A DNA stretch of 64,000 nt, taken from assembly GCF_020171655.1 (NCBI RefSeq), contig NZ_JAIVAC010000001.1, positions 310,001 through 374,000 of the forward strand, in the 5' to 3' direction. The notes under the pieces are model-generated. The model did no database searches, was not told where the DNA came from, and saw only the letters and a list, made by a program, of their open reading frames with translations. The stretch is from Exiguobacterium aestuarii (lineage in GTDB: Bacteria; Bacillota; Bacilli; Exiguobacteriales; Exiguobacteriaceae). How positions within the stretch are numbered: the first letter of the stretch is position 1; every line of letters begins with the position of its first letter. Below, one piece after another: positions 16,803 through 24,398 of this stretch. The position numbers were made by a program, and so were the translations under genes.

Positions 16803-17675
16803 ATGCATGGATTTATGATTCGTCGCGTTGTGGAGAAGGCTCTTCCACTGCGCGACTTTTTAATGCAGGACCTCGGAATCTCTCGAAAGATGCTCACGCT
16901 CGTAAAGCATGAAGGAGAAATCGAAGTGAACGGGATTCATCGTACGGTTCGGCACGTTCTCGAGCCAGGAGATGAAGTAGTGGTGCGATTCCCGCCCGAG
17001 TCGCCTTCGACAGATATGGTCATCTCAAATAGATCGATTCACATTTTGTATGAGGATGAGACGGTGCTGGCGGTCGATAAACCGGCAGGAATCGCGACGA
17101 TTCCATCACGACTGCATCCGATCGACACACTCGCGAACGCCGTACTCGGTTACTATCGACAAATCGGTTTGACCTCTGCGATTCATGTGATCAATCGACT
17201 TGATCGCGATACGAGCGGCGTCGTTTTGTTTGCGAAGTATGGATTCATTCACCATCGGTTTAGCGAACTCCAGAAAGCCAATGCGCTCACGCGCTCTTAT
17301 GTGGCCCTTGTAGAAGGAGAAGTCCCCATCCAAACAATCGATGCACCAATTGGGCGTGCCGAGAATTCTATCATGGAACGAATCGTAACTGAAGACGGAC
17401 AACGAGCTGTTACACATATACTCGATTGTCGGCAATTTGGTGGCGACTCATTGTTGACGATTCAACTCGAAACGGGACGTACCCATCAAATCCGCGTTCA
17501 TTTGCGTCATATCGGTCATCCGCTGATTGGAGACTCGATGTATGGGGGAGCGGCTCGAATGTCACGTCACGCCCTTCACAGCGCCTCTGCGCACTTTATT
17601 CATCCGATGACAGGGGAAAAAGTGATGATTGAAGCACCAATCCCGGAAGATTTTTTAAACGTGACAAACGATTGA
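16803..17675 (+). CDS. RluA-family pseudouridine synthase (YjbO type)
   Basis: A 290-residue enzyme with an S4-like N-terminal region (LMQDLGISRKMLTLVKHEGEIEVNG, residues about 20-45) and the RluA catalytic core. The active-site motif is NRLDRDTSGVVLFAK with the catalytic Asp, and the later motif GRTHQIRVHLRHIGHPLIGD is conserved. It converts uridines in RNA, probably rRNA, to pseudouridine; the exact target site is not deducible. The ATG lies 3 nt after the nadK stop with GAGGAAGGAA upstream. It ends the operon. Confidence 0.92.
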   Translation: MHGFMIRRVVEKALPLRDFLMQDLGISRKMLTLVKHEGEIEVNGIHRTVRHVLEPGDEVVVRFPPESPSTDMVISNRSIHILYEDETVLAVDKPAGIATIPSRLHPIDTLANAVLGYYRQIGLTSAIHVINRLDRDTSGVVLFAKYGFIHHRFSELQKANALTRSYVALVEGEVPIQTIDAPIGRAENSIMERIVTEDGQRAVTHILDCRQFGGDSLLTIQLETGRTHQIRVHLRHIGHPLIGDSMYGGAARMSRHALHSASAHFIHPMTGEKVMIEAPIPEDFLNVTND

Positions 17676-17686
17676 CTGGAACGTTC

Positions 17687-17723
17687 GAACAGGCGTGATG
17701 AGATTTCTCATTGCGCCTGTTTC
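17687..17723 (+). terminator. Hairpin after yjbO
   Basis: GAACAGGCG-TGATGAG (17687-17702) pairs with CTCATTG-CGCCTGTTTC (17707-17722). The T-tract after the stem is poor, but the stem is long. Confidence 0.6.
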
Positions 17724-17760
17724 GCATATTTTGAAACGTAAAGGTCGTTGCGAATTATAC

Positions 17761-17835
17761 ATCAATTTTTTTGATTAAAATGATTGTTTTTCTTCATGGG
17801 ATGAAGTACGATTTGATTAATCAATAAAAGTTGAT
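17761..17835 (+). promoter_or_regulatory. ArsR-type operators and promoter upstream of the arsR-like gene
   Basis: ATCAA-N5-TTGAT at 17761-17775 and ATCAA-N6-TTGAT at 17820-17835 have the inverted-repeat form of ArsR/SmtB operators. A possible promoter lies between them: TTGTTT (17784-17789), 17 bp, TACGAT (17807-17812). The second site would cover the start of transcription, giving autorepression. Confidence 0.6.
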
Positions 17836-17850
17836 GAAAGGGGTGTTCGA

Positions 17851-18180
17851 ATGAGTAATCAACTAGAGTCATCCATCGATTCGTCGCTACAGGATACGTT
17901 CGCACATTATGAGGCGAGATTTAAAGCGTTAGCCGATCAAAAGCGTCTGCTTATATTGAATCAATTGTGCGCTGGACCAATCAACGTTGTTGATTTATCA
18001 GAGATATTCGATATGCCACAATCCAAGCTGTCGTATCACTTGAAAATCTTATTGACGGCGAACCTCATTACGAAAGAGACAAAAGGGACGTGGAGTTATT
18101 ACCAAATCAACGAAAAGGAAGTGAATCATCTTCTGTCCCCAGAATTATGTTGTTTGTTCAGACCTAACGATGTTTGTTAG
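17851..18180 (+). CDS. ArsR/SmtB-family metal or metalloid-responsive repressor
   Basis: A 109-residue winged-helix protein: FKALADQKRLLILNQLCAGPINVVDLSEIFDMPQS is the ArsR-family helix-turn-helix core, SKLSYHLKILLTANLI the recognition helix. Cysteines are at the HTH entrance (QLC) and in a C-terminal cluster (ELCCLF and the final C), a likely thiol site for a soft metal or metalloid. The typical ELCVCDL site of classical ArsR is not present, so the inducer is uncertain. AAGGGGTG precedes the ATG. It controls the permease downstream through repeated operators. Confidence 0.88.
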   Translation: MSNQLESSIDSSLQDTFAHYEARFKALADQKRLLILNQLCAGPINVVDLSEIFDMPQSKLSYHLKILLTANLITKETKGTWSYYQINEKEVNHLLSPELCCLFRPNDVC

Positions 18181-18200
18181 GTCTATCAATTGAATTATTA

Positions 18201-18238
18201 ATCAATTTTTTTTGATGATTAAATCAATATAATTTGAT
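18201..18238 (+). promoter_or_regulatory. Tandem ArsR-type operators enclosing the permease -10 box
   Basis: ATCAA-N6-TTGAT occurs at 18201-18216 and again at 18223-18238. In the second copy the six central bases are exactly TATAAT (18228-18233), so the repressor site encloses the -10 element. The -35 is poor. This indicates a second repressed promoter just before the permease gene. Confidence 0.65.
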
Positions 18239-18290
18239 TTAATCATCAAGCATGTAAAAATCAACCTTATTGAAATGGAGGTACAGCCCG

Positions 18291-19154
18291 ATGATCGACA
18301 TACTAAAAAGTTTTAGCATCCTTGCACTTGAATTGACCATTTTATTTTTCGTTATTTCTTTTGTGATTCACATCTTACAAGCATACATTCCTTACGAGAA
18401 AATCGAGAAGAGGATGACCGGAAACAATCGGATAGGGGCGAGTATAGTAGCAATTGTCTTCGCTTTTATTACCCCGTTTTGTTCCTGTTCAACGATTCCG
18501 ATCGTTGTGAATTTATTAAAAAATAAGATTCCATTTTCCATCGTAATGGTTTTTCTTTTTGCCTCACCAGTGCTTGACCCGACGATTATAACGGTGATGG
18601 GAGTCGTGATGGGATGGGAAATTGCAGGCCTTTATACGTTCATCACGGCTATCTGTTCAATCATCATCGGATTCACTTTGGACCACTTCGGTTTTGAGAA
18701 GTATGTCAAACGCGTCACGATGACAGGGTTTAATTCGTCAACTAGTACCTTCAATTGGTCAGAGGCATGGAACGAAACGTGGCAATTGATGAAGAATGTG
18801 TATCCCTACTTGATCATTGGCGCAGCAATCGGGGCATTGATCCATGGTGTTGTGCCGACTGAATGGATTGTGACGTGGTTCGGTCATGATGCTTGGTGGT
18901 TGATTCCGATTGCGGCAGTGATTGGGATCCCCTTATATATTCGATTGTCGAGCATGATTCCCATCTCTCAAGTATTGATTATGAAAGGGATGGCGCTAGG
19001 TCCTGTCATGGCCATGATGATCAGTTCAGCAGGGGCAAGTTTACCAGAAATCGTACTGATGAAATCGATATTTAGAAAGAAACTCATTATCGCATTCATC
19101 TTGTCTGTTCTGTCGATGTCGATGATATCAGGAATCATGTTTTACTTTGTGTGA
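18291..19154 (+). CDS. Permease of the DUF318/ArsP family
   Basis: A 287-residue membrane protein with eight or so hydrophobic segments. The FCSCSTIPIV motif near residue 63 is the family hallmark (compare FCSCS in ArsP/UPF0718 permeases), and a second repeat half carries SSMIPISQVLIMKGMALGPVMAMMISSAGASLPE. Some family members export trivalent organoarsenicals. With an ArsR-type repressor and a Cys-rich small protein next to it, a metalloid or soft-metal export role is a reasonable inference. The ATG at 18291 follows GGAGG at 9 nt; a start at 18270 has no ribosome site. Confidence 0.85.
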   Translation: MIDILKSFSILALELTILFFVISFVIHILQAYIPYEKIEKRMTGNNRIGASIVAIVFAFITPFCSCSTIPIVVNLLKNKIPFSIVMVFLFASPVLDPTIITVMGVVMGWEIAGLYTFITAICSIIIGFTLDHFGFEKYVKRVTMTGFNSSTSTFNWSEAWNETWQLMKNVYPYLIIGAAIGALIHGVVPTEWIVTWFGHDAWWLIPIAAVIGIPLYIRLSSMIPISQVLIMKGMALGPVMAMMISSAGASLPEIVLMKSIFRKKLIIAFILSVLSMSMISGIMFYFV

Positions 19155-19174
19155 ATCTTGAGGAGGTGAAAAAC

Positions 19175-19339
19175 ATGTTGAAATTCTTCAAAAAACAATT
19201 ATCTAAACCGACGGCTACATCGTGTTGCACGGTGAACATTCAAGAGGTTGAAAGTGAGGAGAATCATTCGAACTGTGATTCTGAAATACTTGAGGATAAC
19301 GAGCAAACAGGAGATTACTTAAAAGAAAAATCTGAATGA
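19175..19339 (+). CDS. Small Cys-pair protein, putative metal-binding
   Basis: A 54-residue acidic protein. A Lys-rich start (MLKFFKKQLSK) is followed by TSCCTVNIQEVESEE and one more Cys, then an Asp/Glu-rich tail. This resembles the short LDCC-motif putative metal-binding proteins found next to ArsR and DUF318 permease genes; that identification is from memory. The ATG at 19175 follows AGGAGGTGA at ideal distance, and the gene starts 20 nt after the permease stop, so it is the third gene of the operon. A chaperone or donor role toward the permease is inference. Confidence 0.7.
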   Translation: MLKFFKKQLSKPTATSCCTVNIQEVESEENHSNCDSEILEDNEQTGDYLKEKSE

Positions 19340-19352
19340 GTAAACTCATCAT

Positions 19353-19386
19353 AAAAGGATCGAAGCGACATTGCTTCGATCCTTTT
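19353..19386. terminator. Bidirectional terminator between the ars-like operon and rodA
   Basis: AAAAGGATCGAAGC (19353-19366) pairs perfectly with GCTTCGATCCTTTT (19373-19386), with A and T tracts on both sides of the stem. Confidence 0.9.
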
Positions 19387-19401
19387 ACATCACGATGAAT
19401 A

Positions 19402-20568
19402 TTAATCGTCATCAAACATATAGGTTTTTGATTTAGAGGCTACGTTCATGACGAGACCGATGGCAATCATGTTCATGATAATCCCCGTTCCTCCGTAACT
19501 GACGAACGGCAGGGTGAGTCCGGTGATTGGCAACACACCAATCGTCATCCCGATGTTTTGGAACACTTGGAACGTGAACATAGCGATGACGCCGGTGACG
19601 ATGTAACTTCCGAACGCACTACTTGACTCAAGCGCAATATGAATCATGCGATAGAGGAACAAGAAGAAGACGATAATCACGAGCGCCGCGCCGATGAACC
19701 CGTAATGCTCGGCGATGACAGCGAAGATGAAGTCCGTCTGTGATTCCGGTAGATAGACGAGTCCTTGTCCATATCCGGCTCCGAACATTTGACCGGATCC
19801 AATCGCCTGTAATGATTTGATCAGTTGGAACGCTAAGTCGTCCGAATACTCATAAGGATAGATCCATGCCTGGAATCGGTTCAGGGCGTGGCCTGGTACG
19901 AACGCCTGTAGCACTTCAAAATGAGAGAAGAATAGATACATGAACGTTCCGATGGACAAAGCGGCTGCGCTGAACAGACCGAGTAACCATTTCCAGCCGA
20001 TACCAGAGACAATGATGATTGCACCGAGCATCGTCATCAAGACGAGTCCAGTCCCTAAGTCTGGTTGCGTCACAATCAGACCGAGTGGCGGAATGGCGAC
20101 TAACACCAATTTGACTAACAGCCACGTGTCGAGTTGAGACGAGCCGTATCGCTTGTTGTGGTCATATACAATCGTTGACATTGAAATGAGAAGGAACAAC
20201 TTCATGAACTCTGCCGGTTGGAAACTGAATCCCGGTACGTTATACCATCCATACGCTCCATTAATGTTCGGGACGAGTGTCGTATCGCGGAGCGGGATGA
20301 GTCCGACGAGCAAAAGGAGACCGAATGCATATAAGTACCAATGGATTTTTCGGAGCTGCTCGTACTCGATTGTCATGATGGCAAACATCGCGAAAAAGCC
20401 GATGACGTACCGAATACCCTGTTCGAGAGCGAAGTTGATATGTTGAAGTCGGGTCGGCAACATCGGTTGTGCCGTATAGATTGCACCGAGGCTGATGATC
20501 ATCAATAGGAAGACGATGGTCAACAGCGTCGTGTCTAAACTTTTAAAATATGATTGAATACGGTTCAT
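19402..20568 (-). CDS. rodA: SEDS-family peptidoglycan polymerase RodA (FtsW/RodA/SpoVE)
   Basis: A 388-residue polytopic membrane protein with about ten hydrophobic segments. SEDS motifs are clear: FQPAEFMKL, QPDLGTGL, PESQTDFIFAVIAEHYGF and LPFVSYGGTGI near the C-terminus. These proteins polymerise glycan strands from lipid II with a partner class B PBP. RodA, rather than FtsW, is favoured by the PESQTDFIFAV form and the lack of a division-cluster context, but a paralogue of either kind is possible. The closest ribosome site, AGGGTGA, is about 14 nt from the ATG, longer than usual. Confidence 0.9.
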   Translation of the reverse strand: MNRIQSYFKSLDTTLLTIVFLLMIISLGAIYTAQPMLPTRLQHINFALEQGIRYVIGFFAMFAIMTIEYEQLRKIHWYLYAFGLLLLVGLIPLRDTTLVPNINGAYGWYNVPGFSFQPAEFMKLFLLISMSTIVYDHNKRYGSSQLDTWLLVKLVLVAIPPLGLIVTQPDLGTGLVLMTMLGAIIIVSGIGWKWLLGLFSAAALSIGTFMYLFFSHFEVLQAFVPGHALNRFQAWIYPYEYSDDLAFQLIKSLQAIGSGQMFGAGYGQGLVYLPESQTDFIFAVIAEHYGFIGAALVIIVFFLFLYRMIHIALESSSAFGSYIVTGVIAMFTFQVFQNIGMTIGVLPITGLTLPFVSYGGTGIIMNMIAIGLVMNVASKSKTYMFDDD

Positions 20569-20645
20569 AATGGAGTCGAGTCACCCTTTCTATACGTATT
20601 TTATCTTACCGCAACTTAAAAAAATCGCAATACGAAACGAGTCAG

Positions 20646-20674
20646 TTGACAAAACAGAAACCTTTCTGTAATCT
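20646..20674 (+). promoter_or_regulatory. Promoter of fabI
   Basis: A perfect TTGACA (20646-20651) and TAATCT (20669-20674) are spaced by 17 bp. Confidence 0.65.
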
Positions 20675-20685
20675 GAGAACAGATA

Positions 20686-20702
20686 TTATCACCAGGTACT
20701 AA
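20686..20702 (+). promoter_or_regulatory. FapR-type operator upstream of fabI
   Basis: TTATCACCAGGTACTAA is a 17-bp near-palindrome with two mismatches, in the form of FapR boxes (TTAGTACC-N-GGTACTAA). It sits immediately downstream of the start of transcription, where FapR blocks transcription until malonyl-CoA relieves it. Confidence 0.75.
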
Positions 20703-20714
20703 AAAGGGGAGTTT

Positions 20715-21491
20715 ATGATGTCAATTTTTCCAACGTTAACGAATAAAACTTATGTCGTCATGGGGATTGCCAACAAGCGTTCCATCGCATGGGCGATTGC
20801 CAAAACACTTGATGAAGCGGGAGCGAAGCTCGTATTAACGTATGCGGCAGAACGTTTCAAGTCAAGTCTTGAATCACTTGCGAGCGAGTTGAAACAAGAA
20901 GCGATTTTGCTCGAGTGTGACGTAACAAATGATGAAGCGATTGAAACGACATTCCGTTCAATCCATGAACAAGCAGGGGAGATTCAAGGGATTGCTCACT
21001 CGATCGCGTTTGCGGATAAAGAAGCGCTTCGCGGCGAATTCTCGGAAATGACACGTGGACAATTCGCGCAGGCGTTAGACATCTCGGCGTACAGTTTGAC
21101 GGCTGTCGTGAAAGCGGCGAAACCATATTTCGCATCTGATGCCTCGGTGATCACGTTGACATACCTCGGTGGGGAGCGCGTCGTTCCGAACTATAACTTG
21201 ATGGGTGTCGCAAAAGCGGCGCTTGACTCAAGCGTCAAATACTTGGCAAACGAGTACGGTCCGCACGGCGTTCGCGTCAATGCAATCTCGGCTGGTCCGA
21301 TTCGCACATTGTCGGCTAAAGGGGTAGGCGATTTTAACAGTATCCTCTCGGAACTTGAACAAAAAGCGCCGTTACGTCGAAACGTCTCTGCCGAAGAAGT
21401 TGCATCGACAGGACTCTTCCTTCTCTCGGGAATGGGAAGTGGCGTCACGGGTGAAGTGATTCACGTCGATAGCGGATACCATATTTTATAA
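20715..21491 (+). CDS. fabI: Enoyl-[acyl-carrier-protein] reductase FabI
   Basis: A 258-residue NADH/NADPH-dependent enoyl-ACP reductase, the last step of each fatty-acid elongation cycle. The N-terminal GIANKRSIAWAIAKTL cofactor segment, the CDVTND motif, and the active-site Tyr-x6-Tyr-type segment TYLGGERVVPNYNLMGVAKAAL (Tyr residues near 150 and 160, Lys near 167) are diagnostic. GGGGAG precedes two ATG codons. It is monocistronic with a strong terminator. The FapR-like box upstream indicates feedback by malonyl-CoA. Confidence 0.96.
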   Translation: MMSIFPTLTNKTYVVMGIANKRSIAWAIAKTLDEAGAKLVLTYAAERFKSSLESLASELKQEAILLECDVTNDEAIETTFRSIHEQAGEIQGIAHSIAFADKEALRGEFSEMTRGQFAQALDISAYSLTAVVKAAKPYFASDASVITLTYLGGERVVPNYNLMGVAKAALDSSVKYLANEYGPHGVRVNAISAGPIRTLSAKGVGDFNSILSELEQKAPLRRNVSAEEVASTGLFLLSGMGSGVTGEVIHVDSGYHIL

Positions 21492-21498
21492 GTTTGGG

Positions 21499-21525
21499 AA
21501 ATGGCGCAGTGATGCGCCATTTTTG
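21499..21525 (+). terminator. Terminator of fabI
   Basis: AAATGGCGCA (21499-21508) pairs with TGCGCCATTT (21513-21522), T-rich after the stem. Confidence 0.9.
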
Positions 21526-21574
21526 TATTATCTAGCGGTTGAATGGGGTAAGGACCTATGAAGGAGGTCAGATC

Positions 21575-21763
21575 ATGGGTCCTTATCAGATTGATTTTAC
21601 TGTCGTTCAGTACGTCAACCGCCAAGTCCAGCCTTCAGGTCGAGCCAGCATCGAACCAGTGACGCGCATCAAACGCGTTCAACGTATCCGACCTCGGCGG
21701 GAAGAATGGTTAGAAGAAGAGCAAGAAAAAAACCCCGGTCGTTTTGTCGACCGGAGCATATAA
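21575..21763 (+). CDS. Small hypothetical protein, 62 residues
   Basis: The ATG at 21575 follows AAGGAGGTCAG, one of the strongest ribosome sites in the window. The product starts MGPYQIDFTVVQYVNRQVQ, has an Arg/Lys-rich middle (RIKRVQRIRPRR) and an acidic stretch (EEWLEEEQEK). No known domain is recognised. The 3' end overlaps the minus-strand terminator of the yjcG-like gene. In B. subtilis a spore-coat gene (cotO) follows fabI, but no similarity to CotO is apparent. Confidence 0.6.
   Translation: MGPYQIDFTVVQYVNRQVQPSGRASIEPVTRIKRVQRIRPRREEWLEEEQEKNPGRFVDRSI
21726..21754 (-). terminator. Terminator of the yjcG-like gene
   Basis: CCGGTCG (21735-21741) pairs with CGACCGG (21748-21754); the A-run at 21726-21732 is the T-tail on the minus strand. 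It lies within the 3' end of the opposing small gene. Confidence 0.75.
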
Positions 21764-21765
21764 GA

Positions 21766-22275
21766 TTAGCCTCGGAAACGGAACGTCTCATAGACGTTCC
21801 ATGTTTCATTTTCGAGTTCGTACATGACAGCCATCCGAGTGATCGTTTCTTCGAAATGGACTTGCTCCATCCGCATCCGTTCAAGAACATCGAACAGTTC
21901 GGCATCGGTCAAATCTTGACCGATTGTGATATGTGGCAAGAATTCATATTTTGGTGCCTGACCGAGCACGTCTTCGTGAAGTCGCTGCTGCAGAGCAGAA
22001 AGTTCACGTGTCGGCAACACTTTCAAATACAGCACGTTGTTCGTCGGCGCAAAAGAGCGGACACCATCAACTTTTAACTGAATCGGTTTAGTCGAATCCG
22101 CGACTTGTTGCAAGTACTCCAGTACTTTTGGCAAGTCCTCTTCTGACACCTCCGTCCGTTCCTTGATGGTCACGTGAGGTGAAATCAACGCATATTTTGT
22201 GTCATAACGTTTTCGATAAGAGTTCGCAAAATCTTGCACTTGTTTAGACGGAAATAAGACTACCCCAATCTTCAT
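21766..22275 (-). CDS. yjcG: 2'-5' RNA ligase superfamily phosphoesterase, YjcG type
   Basis: A 169-residue protein with the two HxTx motifs of the 2H phosphoesterase superfamily: HVTI near residue 34 and HITI near residue 115. Such proteins hydrolyse cyclic phosphodiesters in RNA or nucleotides; the physiological substrate of YjcG is not known to me. MKIGVVLFPSKQVQ at the N-terminus is as in YjcG of Bacillales, and the position after fabI also matches. A GGGGGAAGAGGA site is next to the ATG. Confidence 0.88.
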   Translation of the reverse strand: MKIGVVLFPSKQVQDFANSYRKRYDTKYALISPHVTIKERTEVSEEDLPKVLEYLQQVADSTKPIQLKVDGVRSFAPTNNVLYLKVLPTRELSALQQRLHEDVLGQAPKYEFLPHITIGQDLTDAELFDVLERMRMEQVHFEETITRMAVMYELENETWNVYETFRFRG

Positions 22276-22420
22276 TCCTCTTCCCCCTTTAATCGTTTAA
22301 CCTACATGTTTATGATGACCGATTTAATGAGGGAAGTCAAAGCAGGGTTCGTCTTTTTTCGATTTTTCAGTATAATGGTTATATTAACTAGAGAGATGAT
22401 GACTCTCTGAACGAAGGGAT

Positions 22421-22996
22421 GTGAAGCGGGATTTTAATCCTGCGCCTATTATGAAACACGTACCACACTCACGAGACGTCCGAGAAGCAGCTCGTGCTCG
22501 TTTGCTCGAGCGCGGCGTCACGATTGAATCGATTGCCGAAATCGTCTATCAGATGCAGGCGCCTTACTCGCCGCATCTTTCGTTAAAAGATTGTATGGAT
22601 TCCGTCGAGGCGGTTCTCGACAAACGCGAATTGCAACACGCCATTCTCGTCGGATCGGAGCTCGATATGTTGGCGGAGAAGGGTCAACTATCTGAACCGC
22701 TCTTATCCATCATCGCATCTGACGAAGGCTTATTTGGAGTGGATGAAACGATTGCGATCGGTGCCGTGAACACATATGGTTCGATTGCCGTAACGACGTT
22801 CGGGTACTTAGACAAGGCCAAGATCGGCATCATCAAACAGCTTGATACGAAAATGGATGACGGGCAAGTGCATACGTTCATGGACGACCTCGTCGGCGCG
22901 ATTGCGGCAAACGCGTCTGGACGATTGGCACACCGTCTTCGTGATATGGTCGACTTCGGAGAAGAAGAGATGCGTGAACGAAAAGGGTTATATTGA
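22421..22996 (+). CDS. pgpA: Phosphatidylglycerophosphatase A family protein (YutG/PgpA)
   Basis: The product matches the soluble PgpA-like family of Bacillales: ARLLERGVTIESIAEIVYQMQAPY, then LKDCMDSVEAVLDKRELQHAILVGSELD, and a C-terminal GSIAVTTFGYLDKAKIGIIKQLD region. The family is linked to phosphatidylglycerol synthesis. The start is uncertain. GTG 22421 (191 residues) lies too close to AAGGGA; ATG 22451 (181 residues) has no ribosome site but is separated from AAGGGA by a small hairpin (22426-22443). TATAAT at 22371-22376 is a -10 candidate. The stop overlaps the ATG of the PAP2 gene, forming an operon with lipid-phosphate genes. Confidence 0.82.
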   Translation: MKRDFNPAPIMKHVPHSRDVREAARARLLERGVTIESIAEIVYQMQAPYSPHLSLKDCMDSVEAVLDKRELQHAILVGSELDMLAEKGQLSEPLLSIIASDEGLFGVDETIAIGAVNTYGSIAVTTFGYLDKAKIGIIKQLDTKMDDGQVHTFMDDLVGAIAANASGRLAHRLRDMVDFGEEEMRERKGLY

Positions 22997-23583
22997 TGAA
23001 ATTGACACCGATGCAGGTGGTCATCACCGGGACGATTGCATATGTGATCGTGTCGGTGTTTGTCGTTTTGGGAGCAGTCGGCCCTATGAATACGTTCGTG
23101 TATGAATTGTTACAGCCGTTACCCGATCGTGTATTTGCATACGTCACAGAATTAGGGAGCGCTCAAGTCATAGTCGGGCTCTCGATTTTAGGTTTATTGT
23201 TTTGGTTGTGGCGCGGTAACCGCGTCGAGGCATGGCGACTCGCGCTCGTTGGGATTGGGACACTTCTTTTCACACAAGTGCTAAAGCTCGTTTACGGAAT
23301 CGATCGCCCGCTTATTGATGCGTCCCTCGATGCGACGACATATAGCTTTCCGAGTGGACATGCATCAGGATCGCTGGCGTTATACGGATTGATGGCTTAT
23401 GTCTTATATCGCAAGAGACAGTCAACATTCGCCGTCATCGTACTTGTGTGCCTCGTCCTTGCGGTATCACTCAGTCGAGTCATCTTGAACGTTCATTACT
23501 TTAGTGACGTGATTGGGGGATGGCTCGTCGCGCTGACTATGATTGCCTTATCTGAATGGGTTATAAGGAGGAAATCGGTTTGA
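22996..23583 (+). CDS. PAP2-family lipid phosphatase
   Basis: A 195-residue membrane protein with about six hydrophobic segments and the three PAP2 motifs in order: KLVYGIDRP, PSGH and SRVILNVHYFSDVIGG. Such enzymes remove phosphate from lipids such as phosphatidic acid, undecaprenyl pyrophosphate or phosphatidylglycerophosphate. ATG 22996 overlaps the TGA of the previous gene; the preceding TTG is less likely. Being coupled to a PgpA-type gene, a lipid-phosphate role is natural. Which substrate it uses cannot be decided from sequence. Confidence 0.9.
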   Translation: MKLTPMQVVITGTIAYVIVSVFVVLGAVGPMNTFVYELLQPLPDRVFAYVTELGSAQVIVGLSILGLLFWLWRGNRVEAWRLALVGIGTLLFTQVLKLVYGIDRPLIDASLDATTYSFPSGHASGSLALYGLMAYVLYRKRQSTFAVIVLVCLVLAVSLSRVILNVHYFSDVIGGWLVALTMIALSEWVIRRKSV

Positions 23584-24116
23584 TCGTCGTGGTAGATGTA
23601 GAGAAGTGGTTATTTGTTCAAAAGAAAGAAGCGGATGAATCATCAGTCCCTACAATTTTAGTAGAGAAGAAAATTGTAGGGGCCACGTGGTTCACTTCCA
23701 TGAAGATTTTATTCCAATTAAAAAAATGGACGGGTCAACGTCAGTTCATCCCTTTGTTAGCTTATGATGAGGAGACTTATCGCTCGTATGAGGTTTTCCA
23801 CGTTGATGCCGTCCCACCGATGGCGCTACTTGATGGGGGACGGACGTTACTCGTAAATAATCAACGAGACGAGTCGTACGTTTCCGCCTTACAAGAAAGT
23901 GGGCACGTCTCGGAGACGTCAATCTTATCGTTTGCGCTCGACTATGTCGAAAAGATAACGAATGAGCGTGTCGTCTTTGCGGGAGATGAGACCATCGATG
24001 CTGCTCACATCGTTCCGAATGAGTTATGGGATGCGACAGATCGATTGAATTCTGGATATCGCTTGTTCGAATGGATTCGAGAAGAAGACTCACGTAAGGA
24101 GAATGGACATGACTGA
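23580..24116 (+). CDS. Hypothetical protein, 178 residues, TTG start
   Basis: The TTG at 23580 lies 8 nt after AAGGAGG and overlaps the TGA of the PAP2 gene, which makes it the best start; an in-frame ATG at 23556 is upstream of the ribosome site. The product begins LIVVVDVEKWLFVQKKE and is a soluble mixed alpha/beta protein with no signal peptide or recognisable domain. It overlaps the following small gene. Co-translation with PgpA and PAP2 genes suggests a link to membrane lipid or envelope metabolism, but no function can be given. Confidence 0.65.
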   Translation: MIVVVDVEKWLFVQKKEADESSVPTILVEKKIVGATWFTSMKILFQLKKWTGQRQFIPLLAYDEETYRSYEVFHVDAVPPMALLDGGRTLLVNNQRDESYVSALQESGHVSETSILSFALDYVEKITNERVVFAGDETIDAAHIVPNELWDATDRLNSGYRLFEWIREEDSRKENGHD

Positions 24117-24300
24117 TTGGGAAATGACGTTTCAGCAATTACTCGATAAAGAAGTGGATGAAGTTCAAGTGCCCCGAGAAGATTTTTTGAACGTTCGAAC
24201 AATCTTGATTGAGAAAGGTTGGCTCTTGCAAGTTGTAGGAGAAGCCAAGCACGGCGGGATCACGATTTATCGTCGCCATCCGGTTGCACCGACTTCTTAA
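24109..24300 (+). CDS. Small hypothetical protein, 63 residues
   Basis: The ATG at 24109 is 7 nt after AAGGAGA; the ATG at 24103 is too close to it. The frame overlaps the previous stop by 8 bp. The product (MTDWEMTFQQLLDKEVDEVQVPREDF, then VRTILIEKGWLLQVVGEAKHGG) has an acidic N-terminal part and a hydrophobic strand region. No family is recognised. It is the last gene of the four-gene operon, closed by a strong terminator. Confidence 0.65.
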   Translation: MTDWEMTFQQLLDKEVDEVQVPREDFLNVRTILIEKGWLLQVVGEAKHGGITIYRRHPVAPTS

Positions 24301-24303
24301 CCG

Positions 24304-24347
24304 AAAAGAGATGAACGAATGGGAAACGATTCGTTCATCTCTTTTTC
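24304..24347 (+). terminator. Terminator of the pgpA operon
   Basis: AAAAGAGATGAACGAAT (24304-24320) pairs with ATTCGTTCATCTCTTTT (24329-24345), followed by more T. Confidence 0.92.
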
Positions 24348-24398
24348 TTTTGTTCATGTACAGACAGAAGTTTGTGGAGGTGTCTCCGAAAAGTCTGT

